Notes under the pieces: model-generated
Databases searched by the model: none
Told to the model about the DNA's origin: nothing
What the model saw: the letters and a program-made list of their open reading frames with translations, nothing else
NCBI RefSeq assembly: GCF_040712315.1
Contig: NC_134013.1
Span: 77,940,001 to 78,004,000 of the forward strand
DNA length: 64,000 bases
Direction: 5' to 3'
Origin: Castanea sativa
Lineage: Eukaryota > Streptophyta > Magnoliopsida > Fagales > Fagaceae
Translations under genes and position numbers: made by a program
In this document: in pieces, positions 46,891 to 58,608 of the stretch
How positions within the stretch are numbered: the stretch's first letter is position 1
Layout: each line of letters opens with the position of its first letter

Positions 46891-47380
46891 TAATACTAAC
46901 ATATATAATACAGCTCTCTTTTTTAATTAAAAAATTATTTGTATTTCTATATTGCACCGATTGTTCTTTCTTTGTATTTCTATATGTAAAATGACCATTT
47001 GAAATATAGACCAATTCTAGTGTAAAAGAGTGTTTCAATTTTGTACACCTATCGAGAGTCAAGGAAAATCTTTTTAGAACTATAAACTTGTGTAAAATAA
47101 AGACAAACATACAAAGCAAAAAACATAGAAAAAATTGAATATTAAGAAAATCATCTCTACTTATGCCTCAAAGAGAAACAGAGGAGAAAAAAGAAGACAT
47201 TTATTTATATTTTGTTTTGGCAACTGGATTGCAATTTATAAAAAATAAAGATATATTGTAGTACCTAAATTTATGGATGATAAGTTATTGTAACCGTTTT
47301 ATAGTAGAAGTGTTTTTTCCTAATTCAAAAATAAAGAAAAATATAATTATAAAAAAAAAAAAAAAAAAAAGGTGAGATTA
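46891..47380. other. No gene seen
   Basis: AT-rich, with a T-rich/A-rich pair of TTGTATTTCTATAT copies near 46935 and 46970 and an A run at 47350-47370. Nothing coding. Confidence 0.45.
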
Positions 47381-47823
47381 GGAGTTGATAAGGCCGCAAT
47401 TGTTGGGCTGTTGAATCTGTATTTCTTTTTATTTTATTACCATTGCTTACGAATTGTATTCAATAAAGGAACGCAATATTTGATGGGCTGCGTGTTTGAC
47501 TATTCTCCTATATCTATTTCTACGTTGTGACATATAGGGCAGCCTATCTTAATAATAGGTGTGAGTCCAAGCTCGACACGTTTGGAGTCGGCAAAAGGAA
47601 TTGTCCAACACGAGTACCAGAATAACTTTTTTGACTTTGAAATTTCCTCTTTTGCTAACAACAACACGTAACTTCACAACTATATATATCCATCAAATGT
47701 CTCTCTCTCCCATATATCCATATCCAAAGCATTAATCTCATAGTAGTATCGCATAGACACTTAGAGAGTACACATTTTTTAGAGGTAGCATATCAGGGAC
47801 GACCTGTAGAACACAGCAAAAAA
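47381..47823 (+). promoter_or_regulatory. Proximal promoter and leader of phytocyanin C
   Basis: The part 47390-47600 aligns with the same region of gene B. CTATATATAT at 47681-47690 is the best TATA candidate, about 135 bases before the start codon, with a CT-rich stretch (TCTCTCTCTCCC) just after it. The start codon context is CAAAAAAATGGC. Confidence 0.5.
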
Positions 47824-48925
47824 ATGGCTAGCCGCATGGGTTTGATCGGGTGCTTGATTGTTGTGGTCGCTTTACTAAATGGTGCAACCGCTCAAGTTAC
47901 GGCTGCAGGTGAATATCAAGTGGGAGACAGCTTGGGCTGGACTGTTCCCCCAAATACCTCCTATTACTCCAATTGGGCTAGCTCAAAAACATTCTTCCTT
48001 GGCGACGCATTGAGTAAGCAATCCTGAAAACCTTTTGTCTTATGGGTTCTTCCTTCTCAGTGTTTCACAATAAAAATAAGAAAAATGGAATTGATTTTAT
48101 TCAATTTATTGTGTATTTTGAAATATATGATAATGTTATACATCACATTTTATAAACTGAACAAAATAGTTCCTTGAACGGACTAACCATGTAGTTTTTT
48201 TTTTTTTTTTCCTACCATGCATGAAACTTTCCTTTTTGAACAACTTTGTCAGTTTAAGACATGTTAGTTATTGCGTCCTTAATTTTCTAGGCAGTGTTAC
48301 ATTCGTTAATTTGGTTAGGTTCTCCTGAAAAATTTATCATATATAAGAAAATTCAAATTTATATTATTTTAACCTAAGTATAACCTAACTTCGTTATCTT
48401 TTTTAACATTATAACATTAATCAAAATGTTAAGACAAAACTCAGAGTTTAAAGTTTAAACTTAAAAATATTAAAACTTATCAAATGGGTTTGCTTTTAAT
48501 TTTTGTAATATTCAGTGAGACTTGAAAGATATGTATAGGACTCTAGATTTATTATTGATGAACCTTATTTTTCCCTCCAATGACCAGTATTCAATGCGAC
48601 AAGCGGGACACACACTGTGGCTATTGTATCAGAAGCTGAATATAATGCCTGCACAAAGGTATCATCTGTTTTCGAAGTCCAACCTTGTTGCCCATTTCGA
48701 TACACTCCTGAATCCACCGGTACTAAGTACATCATCTGCACCGTAAGTAACCACTGTGAACAAGGCCAAAAGTTTTCTTTCACAGTTGAATCACAAAACT
48801 TCATTGTTGAATCGCCCGCTGGATCACCAACTGAATCGCCGTCCAACTTCGCTTCATCTCTAACAGTTGGTGCCTTATATGCAGTGCTCACCACCACAGT
48901 CATTTCTTTCTTGACTTTCTTCTAA
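47824..48925 (+). CDS. Phytocyanin C: stellacyanin-like blue copper protein, GPI-anchor type
   Basis: Two exons, 47824-48013 and 48588-48925, joined across a 574 bp GTAAGC...CCAG intron in the position usual for plant phytocyanins, give 175 residues. Residues 1 to about 24 are a signal peptide (hydrophobic core LIGCLIVVVALLNGA). The cupredoxin domain begins EYQVGDSLGWTVPP. The copper ligands are visible: His72 (GTHTVAIV), Cys114, His119 and, in the axial place, Gln124 (CTVSNHCEQGQKF). Gln rather than Met points to the stellacyanin/mavicyanin group. Cys85 and Cys120 would form the structural disulfide. N-glycosylation sequons lie at Asn44 and Asn66. A short Ser/Pro-rich linker (about 138-153) leads to a hydrophobic C-terminus typical of a GPI signal, so the protein should sit on the outer plasma membrane or in the apoplast. 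Redox or cell-wall roles are known only generally for the family. The locus is one unit of a tandem duplication; this copy looks intact. Confidence 0.88.
48014..48587 (+). other. Intron of phytocyanin C
   Basis: GTAAGC donor and TGACCAG acceptor. The phase is one base of the Ile64 codon before the intron and two after it. Without the intron the exon-1 frame would stop after four codons. Confidence 0.88.
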
Positions 48926-50165
48926 ATGTACCCAAACCTTAGCGGATTTTCTTAATTATTGATTTGTTATTTTTTCTCCCTTTGTTTTACTAGTAAGAAT
49001 AAGAGCATCATGTCTCATATCATATGTATGGATATTTAATGTACTGGAATAATTTTCAATTAAACAGTTGTTTTTACATCTCGTATCTTGCAAAATCAGT
49101 GTAAAATAATTAAGAAATGTTTATTTGGAGCACGCTTGGCTTTGTCTAGAAGATGCTTCTAGTGCAAGTGCACATTCAGAAATGTTTATTTGGATGAGAA
49201 GTCGATGGAATATTTAATGAAGTGTTTCACGTATTTTTTTTAGAGAAGGAGTAAATTTCATGCAATTCTGTTAGTTTGAAAGGAAAAGTACAATGCATGC
49301 AACTCGTTTTCTGTGATTGGAAAAAGACTACCACCACGCTTATTGAAAGTCCTCTTGACATGATTGAAACAGATAATCTAAACACCTTGAACCTGTCAAA
49401 TAATACTCAGTTCTTTAAAGATGAGATGCAGGATTATGATCATTTAAGACATCATTATGAAATTATTGTTATTGGTTTGTCCAAAATGAAACAAGAAAAA
49501 ATTTAAAGGATGTCCTAAAAATATTGATTTAAGAAATACTTTTAGTAACATTTTAAGGAAGAGGGGAAAAAAAAAAAAACAATATTAATTGACTTATTTT
49601 TTTACGAATTTTTATATTTTTCATAAAAGTGATATCAAAACTTTAATAAAATATTTTATTAACAAATATTCTAAAAATACATGTTAACCAGACCCAATAA
49701 AACAGAAGGCATACAATATCACTCATTAGTGTAATTACGCAATTTCCCTTTTTTGACTTGAAAGGTAAAATATCCCACTCTTTTTTTCTATATTTTATAA
49801 TTCTAAAAAGATAAAGATCTACAGACAAGGTGAAATAATTCTCAATTAATGAAACACAAAAAAAAAATTTTAATTTTATATTAAATTGGAGTTTGCATAC
49901 CATACAATTCACAAACTCACATTTTGGATATAATTTTCGAGTATAAAAGTTTTTTCAATTAATTCTAACCAAAATAATATTTTATACTTTCTTTAAAAAA
50001 TGTATTTAAAAAAGACAAAGGCTTTCATAAGTATTGTAGGATAAAGAAAGCTCTGTCGCCTTTTTATATATATGTATATATAAAGAAGAAGAAGAAAGAA
50101 GAAAGAAGAAAGAAGAAAGCTCTATTGCCAAATGTCTTCTAATTATTTAATAACATTAATTATCT
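48926..50165. repeat. 3' flank of phytocyanin unit C
   Basis: Carries the 3' untranslated sequence (AATAAGAGCATCATGTCTCA near 49000) and the empty site of the Copia insertion (49089-49150). 49800-50160 aligns again with units A and B. The part 49500-49690 instead resembles 56140-56300 beyond the LINE. A GAAGAAAGAA run lies at 50083-50120. The 76-codon frame at 49276 has no recognisable relative. Confidence 0.6.
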
Positions 50166-50201
50166 GATTTCTGTTGCCAAATGTTAACGAACTTATTAAT
50201 T

Positions 50202-53066
50202 TCAGCCACGTTGTGTAGACTGTGGCATCGTCTTTTTATACGTGTCCAACTCCAGCACATGATATTGAGCTTTTCCTAGGGGAATAGTCCAACCAATCTT
50301 TCTTGCCAATCCTATCACCCAATTGCCATTGCCATCTCTAACTAAACCTCCTCCGCCTGCCTTCCCAGGTCTCCCTGCTGCTGAACCATCAGTATTAAGA
50401 GTCAGCCAACCATCCCTTGGCTTCTCCCATCTTATTATCTTCAAAGTAAGCCTTTTAGAAGCTAGCAGATTACACGCACAGAAGGCAAACTCCAAGGCAC
50501 GGTTCAAGAACTCTTTGGCCAGATTTGGATTCGTGGTTTTATTCTTAAACACATGCTGGTTTCTATCTTTCCAAATCATCCAAATGGCAAAAAGAAAAAC
50601 TTGAAACCAAGGGACCTGACCTGAATCGTGTTGCTGGCTTGATTTGGCATTTAAACTAAGCCACTCTTGCAGATTTTGGTTGGAGAAGAAAGTGTCCGTT
50701 GCCTGTCTACCCAGCTGCAGCCAAACTCTTTTAGTAACAGGGCAGTCACGCAAAGCATGAAGGATGGATTCTGCTTCTCTGTGGCACCGGGGGCAGCTGG
50801 CCTCAACCTGAACACCTCTAGCCAACAAACATTGATTCACTCCGATGCTGTAATGCATACATTTCCAAACAATGTTTTGAATTCTTGGCATGGTCTTCAA
50901 CTTCCAAATCCAATTACCCTTGAATGGAGCATCCCCTTTGGAATCAATGGTCAGTAAATATGCACTCTTAAGGTCAAAACCCCCTCTCGGCGAGTACTTC
51001 CAAGCTAGCCTATCTTCCATTCTGGAAGTGATGGGGATAGGAGTAGCTTTAAGCTCTTCCATGATCTCACTTGGGAAAACCATCTGAGGAATATTCCAGT
51101 TCCAGTTACCTGCACAATCTACAACATCCTTGATCTTCAAGATCGACGCTTCCTGAGACAAAGGGCCATGGATAACATTTCGCAGCGGACCAAGAGTAGA
51201 CCAACTATCATTCCAAAAATCAAGATTGCTTTCAAAACTAGGCAGCCACCTGATACCCTTCCTACAAATATCTTCCCCCTGCTTTAGGCCTTTCCAAATT
51301 CTGGAGCAAGGTAAAATGTTAGCATTCCTTGAATTTACCCTTTGATTGTTACAATACTTCAGTCTGAGCACTTTAGCCCAAGGGCCCTTTGTCTCAATGT
51401 GAAATCTCCAATTCAATTAGCCAGGAGTGCCGTATTCCTTCCTTTTGCAGTTTGAAGCCCCAAACCCCCTTCTTCCTTTGGTCTAGTTACCTTCTTCCAG
51501 CCCACCCAGTGCACTTTTCCCTTACTCTCATCTGAACCCCATAAGAAGCTTCTGTTTACCCTATCAATGCCTTCCAACACTCTTGTAGGCAGCTGGTTGC
51601 TTTGCATAATGTAGGCGGGAATAGCTAATGATGATGCTTGGATTAAAACTGCCCTTCCGGCCATAGAAAGATGATTGGCCTTCCATCCAGCCAGTTTGTT
51701 TTTTACTTTATCCAAAACAAAATTAAAATCCTGGTTGCTGCCCCCTTTATGCTTAATAGGAAATCCTAAGTACTTTCCCAAGCACTCCGTCTGTTGGAAG
51801 CCAAGAATGTCACTAAGAGCCTCTTTATCACTTTGATCAATATTTGGGGAGAAGAAGACCCTAGACTTAACTTCGCTCACTGTTTGACCGGAAAGGCTAC
51901 AAAAGGTATCAAGCACTTCCCTAATGGCTATACAATTATCAGCATTGGCCTTTGCAAAAAGCATTAAGTCATATGCAAAAAATAGATGAGAGAAGGCAGG
52001 ACCACTCCTCGAAGCTTTCACTGGGCACCAAACTTTTGCTTCACATTTTTCTTGAATAAGCTGACCCAAGAAATCCATACACAAGATAAAAATCTATGGG
52101 GATAGAGGATCCCTTGCCTTATGGCTCTGGTAGGCCAAAAGGGTTCAAGACTTCCCCCATTAAACAGGATCGAGGTAGAAACAGATGATATGCAACTCAT
52201 CATAATCTCAATAAGATTGTTTGGAAAATTATATCTGCTCAACATGCCCTTGATAAAGCCCTATTCAAGCTTGTCATAAGCCTTTTCTAGGTCAATCTTA
52301 AGAGCCATGTATCCTGTCTTACCCTTAGCTTTCCCCATAGTATGAATTATCTCCTGGACAATGATTGCATTATCTACCCCCTTCTTCCTGGCACAAACGC
52401 CGCTTGACAAGGAGAAATCAGCTGATCTAGAAATGGTCTTATTCTGCCAACTATAATTTTGGAGATAATCTTATATACCGAATTACATAGACTTATGGGT
52501 TTGTAATTGCTAATGGATTCGAGACCTTGGATCTTCAGGATGAGCACAATGCTATTTTTATTTAGGTATTCTGGAATATTTCTATTCCTGAACACATACT
52601 TCACCTCTTCTCTAACCGACCCTCCCACTATGTGCCAAAACCTTTGGAAGAAACCAGCATGCAAACCATCAGGTCCGAGAGCCTTAAAAGCTTTAAGAGA
52701 CCAGAGGGCAACTTCCCTCTCATCGGTTAACCATTCTCCCACTCCGTTTTTTATTGCAGTAATGAGATTACGTTTCCTACGAGTAATTGCTAAAACGTGG
52801 TAAAAGGATGTGTTCCGATCCCCCAACACCATCCAATTAATTCTGGATTTAAGCGCCCACAGCTCCTTTTCTTGCTCCAACACTATATCCAACTCTTTTA
52901 TAAGATGGTTCTCAAGATTCACTAGAGAGGAAGATGGATCCGACGCCATAGCCCTTTGAACACCATCAAGATGGGCTATAATTCTCTTCTTTGTGTGGAA
53001 AATATTACCAAAATGGTCTTTACTCCACAAGGTAGCTTGCTTGGCGAAGATATCAATTTTCTCCAT
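50202..53066 (-). pseudogene. LINE ORF2, C-terminal part: RT, zf-RVT, partial RNase H
   Basis: Non-LTR reverse transcriptase copies the element's RNA at a nicked chromosomal target. Frame pieces from right to left are 53066-52374 (linker, then RT motifs ALGPDGLHAGFFQ and SNYKPISLCNSVYKI, then PCQAAFVPGRRG), 52245-52018 (RT palm in another frame), 52084-51413 (FFAYDLMLFAK, then SMAGRAVLIQA and SFLWG) and 51416-50202 (zf-RVT region with CPRCHREAESILHALRDCP, then RNase H start LNTDGSAAG). The catalytic YADD/FADD motif reads FAYD near 51970, so one catalytic Asp is Tyr. At least three frame changes separate the pieces, and RNase H ends early. Not functional. Confidence 0.82.
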
Positions 53067-53084
53067 AAGCTTTTTTGGCTGTCT

Positions 53085-53810
53085 CTAAGCCTGATTCACT
53101 ATACAGGGAAAAGAGGGATCGGATAACCAGAAACTCTGAAATTTGAAGGGCCGATTAAGAAACATTTGCCCTCTAGGATTAGTTTCCATCAGCACAGGGC
53201 AGTGATCCGAGTGACACCTCGTGAGGTGGGACACTTTAGCGTCCGGGAGGTGGGACACTTTAGCGTCCGGGTAAAGCAGACACCAACTGGGATTCATGAA
53301 AAACCTATCTATTCTTTCTTGAATAAGACTACTGACCTCCCTTCTGTTAGTCCAGGTGTATTTTGGCCCATTGAACCCCATGTCCACCATGTTGTACTTA
53401 TCCAGACACTCCTTGAAAAGAAGTTATTTAGAAATACTAACCAGCCTTCCCCCAAATTTGTCCCCATCAACGAGAGGCTCATTGAAATCCCCAGCTGTAA
53501 CCCAAGGCAAATTATGAAACTCAGCGACTTTGGAAAGATTACCCCACAAAATCTGTCTTTCTACACATCTCGAACTAGCATAAACAGCAGTAAAGATCCA
53601 AGATAGGTTAGAGGGTAATAACTTAACTTCCACGTGGATTTCTTGCTCCGTGTTAGCGAGATGCACGACCTCCACCCTATCAGAATTCCAAAGAAGCCAA
53701 ATGCCACCAGCCATACCAATCATCTCCGTGTGAATAGCGCCGTCAAAGGGCAGACGGTCAGTAACCTCCTTAGCTCTGTCTCCCCCAATACGGGTTTCCA
53801 TGACTACCAT
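53085..53810 (-). pseudogene. LINE ORF2, N-terminal part: AP-type endonuclease
   Basis: Two minus-strand frames (53810-53424 and 53390-53085) carry the endonuclease/exonuclease/phosphatase-fold motifs of plant LINEs: an ETR segment near the start, IFTAVYAS, WVTAGDFNEPL, then GFNGPKYTWTN, ERIDRFF and the catalytic SDHCPVLM. A 24 bp segment (53220-53267) is duplicated in tandem and repeats PDAKVSHL in frame just before the SDH motif. The two frames are separated by a stop/frameshift near 53400. Confidence 0.8.
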
Positions 53811-54845
53811 AATAGCAGGATTATGATTCCTAACAAGCTCCCTAACATGACTCTAAAAATTGGGCTTCAGAGTGCCCTTACAGTTCCATACTATAATATT
53901 CATGGTAAAACTGATGAAAAAGGGGTTGGGCACTTATCAAAAGGGTGTAATAGCTCTGTTCCCCTCCTCAACTGCCATCCCATCCTCGCCATCATATCTA
54001 TTATCTTCCCTTTCTCCGAGCACCGAGTCTGCAACCTCCATATACTCTGCCACTCTTCCTTGGGGACTAGTTCGTCTGACAGAAGCCGACTCCTTGGGTT
54101 CAGCATCAACCCCCAAGCTGGGACCATGGTTGGAAGAAAACCCAACCTTACGCTGTCCGCCATCGCCGGAAAGGCAAGATTCCGAACCTGCTTCAGCTTC
54201 CTTCCTAATCCTCTCCTCACCTAGGTGGATTGCGCTCTTATTTCCTCGGATATCACCACTGTCTTGCCGCCAAGAGTGAGTAACCACCTCGAATCGGCTA
54301 GCAGCTGTGAACTCGAAGGTACCATTAGGAATTTTTCCATCGCCAATATTACTAAGCGAAATCCACTTTTGTGATTTGTTGAGAAGGTTAGTTCCAGCAC
54401 TTCCTGCGGCTGCCTTAACATTCAGCTTAGATGCCCTATTTCTCTCTATCTCTTTTTTACCCTTAACTGAAGCGCTGGATCAGGTAGGCGGGCTCACACT
54501 TGCCTTTCCTTTAATAGAATTAGTCCCGAGGCCCACATTTGCTGGTCCAATAACCTCACAATTCCCTTTAACCTCATTAGCTGCTATATTACCCATAGCT
54601 TTGGCCCATACCGCTGGCCCGCCCAAATTTCCTTGCCTATTATTGTGTGACGGTGATCCCAATCCAACATTCGTGTGGTCCCCAAGTTGGCTGGTACTCT
54701 TTGTCTTTCTCTACCCATTCTTTCCACGTGACACTAACATCCAAGGGCCGTACCTATCATCCTCCGTACCTGCACCTCTGTCCTCCTTCATTCCACTACC
54801 TAAAATTGTATTGGGCTTGTTATGCGCCTCGCATAGCTTGGCTAT
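53811..54845 (-). other. LINE linker between ORF1 core and endonuclease
   Basis: Variable serine- and glycine-rich coding-like sequence on the minus strand (for example 54287-53937 and 54662-54480), now broken by stops. Plant L1 elements usually have such a low-conservation C-terminal ORF1 region here. The overlapping plus-strand frames are shadows. Confidence 0.5.
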
Positions 54846-55799
54846 CTAGACCAAACCATCCTCCACTCCGTCACTCACCGGCTTCCCTTCCACCGGCGTT
54901 GCTAAACCTTTAATGGTGAACGGACACAACTCTTTCTTATGCTCTATTCTTCCGCAAGCGAAACAGAGCTTGTGGATTCCTTCGTATATCACAGGCTGCT
55001 CAAATCTTCCAATAAGAATCGTATTAATGATAGGCTTGTTAATGTCTACCTGAATACAAAGGCTAGCGTACCTCCCTCTGGCCTCCAAAGCTGTATGGGT
55101 GTCTATCCTGAGCACCTTTCCAATTGCTCCTCCTATCTGTTGGAGAACTTCAGCTTCATATAGTTCCATAGGAAGCTCATGCAAGCGGACCCAGAGTGCT
55201 ATAGACAAGACGCTTGCACATGCAGGCTTAAAGAACGGCTCCCATGGTCTTATGGAGAGGAAGTGACCACCAATGAACCACGGCCCATTTTTAAGGACTG
55301 CATCCATGTCTTCTTTCATGGAAAATCTGACTGTATAAAAATCTTTCCCTAAATCTACATAGTCAAGTCTCCCTGATGGTTTCCACATGAGGTTTAGCCT
55401 ATTTTGAAGGAAATTGAATCCCACCGTTCTACCATACAGCTTGATGATCAATGCATTTGACCATGGCCTCCTAATCCGGATCTTGGTTTCCCTGGTCAGT
55501 TTAACCGCCACTAGACCCTCACTAAGCTCGTCCATCTCCTGATCTGAATCCTCTTCCATGTCTAAGAGCTTTGTGAAATCAAACGCCTTGGCATACGCAC
55601 CTGGTATTTCCCCCACCAGTTTCTCCTTGAAAGTTCTTCTTAATGCGCCCCACGTATTCTGAAAATCCTGAGAGTGACCACTCTCGCTTGAGCCCATCAT
55701 TAAAATTAGCATGATGAACATCCTTGACCTTCTTTGTACTCCTACAGAGTTCGGCTTCCTCTTCCCTAGTGAGGTCTCGGATTTTTGAGCGAACGTCAA
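54846..55799 (-). pseudogene. LINE ORF1: DUF4283 domain with CCHC zinc knuckle
   Basis: A 317-codon open frame. Residues ~100-250 form the DUF4283 domain found in plant LINE ORF1 proteins (WSNALIIKLYGRTVGFNFL; NGPWFIGGHFLSIRPWEP; WVRLHELPMELYE). A zinc knuckle CFACGRIEHKKELCP follows at about 280-294 (C-x2-C-x4-H-x4-C). ORF1 proteins bind the element's RNA. The first ~40 residues are doubtful, since another frame (55803-55579) fits better there, which suggests a frameshift near 55640. It is the best preserved part of the LINE but is probably not expressed as a working protein. Confidence 0.75.
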
Positions 55800-55810
55800 T
55801 CATAGAGAAC

Positions 55811-56605
55811 GCACTTGATGAGATCAGGTTTCTGCCTTTTCACAATAATTCCATAAGGCAGAACTCCCCATTTCTTATCCTTTCTTAATTGGATATATCA
55901 TGTCCCAAAGATTACCTTTTTTTTTTTAATAGAAATCCCGGAGATTCCCTTGGTTGCACAGGAATTGCAAACAAAAGTTATGCTCATGCAAGTGTTTCGC
56001 AATGATTAATTTTTTGTTGGACCTAAATATGTAATAATTGAACATGATAGGGTCCGTGCACATATAAATTTGTGATTTGAATTTTTTCAATTTTTTTTTT
56101 AAGGGCAATAGCGAAATTAATGTAAACCAATCCTCTAAAGCCTAAAGGCATTGATTTAAGAACTATTTTTAGAAATATTTTATCGGGAGAATAATAAAGC
56201 AATAAATTATTGTTGACAGCTTTTTATCTTTCCCTGAAAGTAGTATCGAAATTTTCTTATTATAGTTTATTAATAATTACTCTAAGGAAATTCGTGAACA
56301 TGACTCTTGTTAATAAGTCATATTTAAAACATTTTGACATTATTTTTATGAAAAATATAAACAAAAACTGTCAACAAAATTTTAGTTGTTTTATCATTTT
56401 CCTATTAAATGTTTTTAAAAATAATTTCTAAACTAATGACATAGGGCATTAGTTAACATTATCCAATTTTTTTAATACAAATAGCATTAATCTATTGGCT
56501 TTAGGATTTAAACTTATTATTTTATTGTAAATAGGATTTAATCTTATTATTTTATTCTAAGTTATCATGATATTTTTCAAAGTCTTTGGCTTTTTAGAAA
56601 GTATT
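55811..56605. other. No gene seen; dispersed AT-rich repeat
   Basis: AT-rich. The segment 56140-56300 resembles 49500-49690 on the other side of the LINE. It might be a disrupted earlier element or a piece of the duplicated phytocyanin flank. Confidence 0.4.
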
Positions 56606-57249
56606 TGATAAGGGTATTCTTGAGATATGATTTAAGACGTATCGTACCACGAAGCCGACGGTATCTACAGACCTGTCAACTTCATGGTTACAGACAGAGG
56701 TCCAAAAGCAATGACACCGAAAGCAATGACACAGAAAGTGACGAAACGAAAGCGATGACCCCACCATGATATCCAACGGACACCTACATGAACCGACGAG
56801 GATCCCTGGATGAAGCAAGTAGCCGACAGGTTGGAGAGGCTGACGGGTCCAACATATCTTAACTTGCGATCCACGGATATCTATGCATGGAAACATCTTG
56901 GAAAACACGCATGCCCGTATATTTTTTTATATGGAAAGGCACCCTAAAATCTTGGAAACCCTAAACCGCCAAACTCTCCCAACAAAGAAAGATCCCTGCT
57001 TCGAATGGATCTCATTCACCATTCACTACTATATAAGCACCCAGACTCCTCTTTTCTCAGGTACACATAATTCCCTAGTTCTAACACTCTAGAGTTGTAG
57101 AAATTCTCTTTCTAACTTAATCTTCGAAGGGTCTCTAGCTGCTACCACACTGGTACTCTCTGTAAGGTTTTCTCTGTGTTTGTGTTTCACAGGTTTCACT
57201 AAGACCACGCGAGGACTGTTCAGCTCACTGACGATTTTCTGCATCATCA
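56606..57249 (+). repeat. 5' LTR of the Tat-lineage element (left limit tentative)
   Basis: Ends CATCATCA just before the primer binding site. CTATATAAGC at 57028-57037 is a good TATA box. The left limit TGATAAGGG at 56606 is chosen only because it gives a TG start; without the 3' LTR it cannot be confirmed. Confidence 0.5.
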
Positions 57250-57250
57250 A

Positions 57251-57270
57251 TTGGCAATGTCTATGGAAAT
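57251..57270 (+). other. Primer binding site (decayed)
   Basis: TTGGCAATGTCTATGGAAAT lies one base after the LTR. It looks like a mutated form of the TTGGCGCCGTCTGTGGGAA sequence common after the 5' LTR of related plant elements (comparison from memory). Confidence 0.5.
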
Positions 57271-57624
57271 CACGATAATAGCCATATTACCACTTCCTAG
57301 ACAAAGAGTTGTACGGCACTTACACGCTCGATGGCAACCAACAACAATCAAGAAGGTGAACCACGCACTACTACCCTCAAAAAGTAGGTGCAAACTTTAG
57401 CCGCGGCTGTGGAACGCCTTACTAAGCAAAACCATGACCTGGAAGAACATCTGCACTAAAGGAACGCTGGGCCCCATAATCAGGAAGAAGAGCAAGAAAA
57501 TATCAGCCCCCAAAACACCGCCGCTAAGCGGGATAGAGAAGGACCGGAGGGCAGCAATGCCCTAAGCAGACAAGAGCGACAGGACACCAGCCATCCATCT
57601 GTCGCAGATACGGCACCGCCACAC

Positions 57625-58608
57625 ATGGTTGTAGAGATGTGGATGATGAAGGAGAGGATGGATTTCATGATGAACGTCCTCAAGGGACAGGTGTCGAACG
57701 ACCTTGAAGAACTGGTCCACCGGACAGATTCACCTTTTACAGCACCTGTCACTTCATTCCCCCTTCCCGCGAAGTTCTGTATGCCACAGATAGAAGCCTA
57801 TGACGGGTCTAAGGATCCCTTGGATCGCTTGAAGTCGTTCAAAACCCACATACACTTGCAAGGCTTTCTAGACGAAATCATATGCCGAGCTTTCCCAGTT
57901 ACACTGAAAGGTCCTGCCAGGGTATGGTTTAGCAGATTGACACCTAACTCCATCAGTACCTTCAAAGAGCTAAGTGCGCAGTTTGCATTGAAATTTATCT
58001 GGAGGCATAGGTACAAAAAATCCACTGAGTGCTTGATGAGCATCAAGCAACGGGAGGACAAGACACTGAGGTCCTACATAACCCGCTTCAACAAAGAAGC
58101 CCTTTCGATAGATGAAGCTGATGACAAGATACTTGTGACTGCTTTTACCAATGGCTAGCGGAAGGGGAAGTTTTTGTTCTTTTTATACAAAAATGACTCA
58201 AAAACAATGTCAGACGTGCTTTACCGAGCCACTAAGTACATGAACCTAGAAGACACACTACTAGCTTGAGAGGAAAAACCCAAGAAGAGGGATAGGCAAG
58301 AAGATACACGGTAGGAAAGAGGATGGAAGACTATTAGGACCAGAGACCGACGGGAGGATGGGCGCTCCAAACCGCCCACTAAAAGGTTTACTAATTTCAC
58401 CTTGCTTACTACCCCGATCGATCAGGTCGTGATGCAAATCAAGGACAATACCACCTTAACGTGGCCTAGCAAGTTAAAGGGAGATCCTAACAAGAGGTCC
58501 GAAGACAAGTATTGTCGTTTTCATCGTGACCATGGTCACGACACATCTAAATGCTACGACTTGAAGCAACAGATTGAGACCCTCATCAGGCAGAGAAAGC
58601 TACAATGA
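57625..58608 (+). pseudogene. Tat-lineage gag with zinc-binding motif, broken
   Basis: The open part 57625-58158 (177 codons) covers the Retrotrans_gag core: IEAYDGSKDPLDRLKSF, then PARVWFSRLTPNSISTF and SIKQREDKTLRSYITRFN. A TAG at 58156 ends it. The same frame continues recognisably (TMSDVLYRATKYM), with further stops near 58267 and 58312. 58402-58608 contains the zinc-knuckle-like CRFHRDHGHDTSKCYDL. Gag forms the particle shell and binds the RNA. Sequence before 57625 (from about 57330) is also gag-like but interrupted. Confidence 0.8.

Larger units (their letters stand above)
50190..55810 (-). mobile_element. L1-type LINE, decayed, nearly full length
   Basis: On the minus strand the order is ORF1 (DUF4283 plus zinc knuckle), endonuclease, reverse transcriptase, zf-RVT and RNase H, the arrangement of plant L1 LINEs. 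Several frameshifts and stops divide the second ORF, and the last domain is cut off near 50202 without a poly(A), so the 3' end is truncated. It is placed right after the phytocyanin unit C flank. Target duplications could not be identified. Confidence 0.85.

Noticed and set aside
53166..54849. Plus-strand open frames of 100-196 codons
   Set aside because: They are antisense shadows of the LINE ORFs, which show recognisable motifs on the minus strand.
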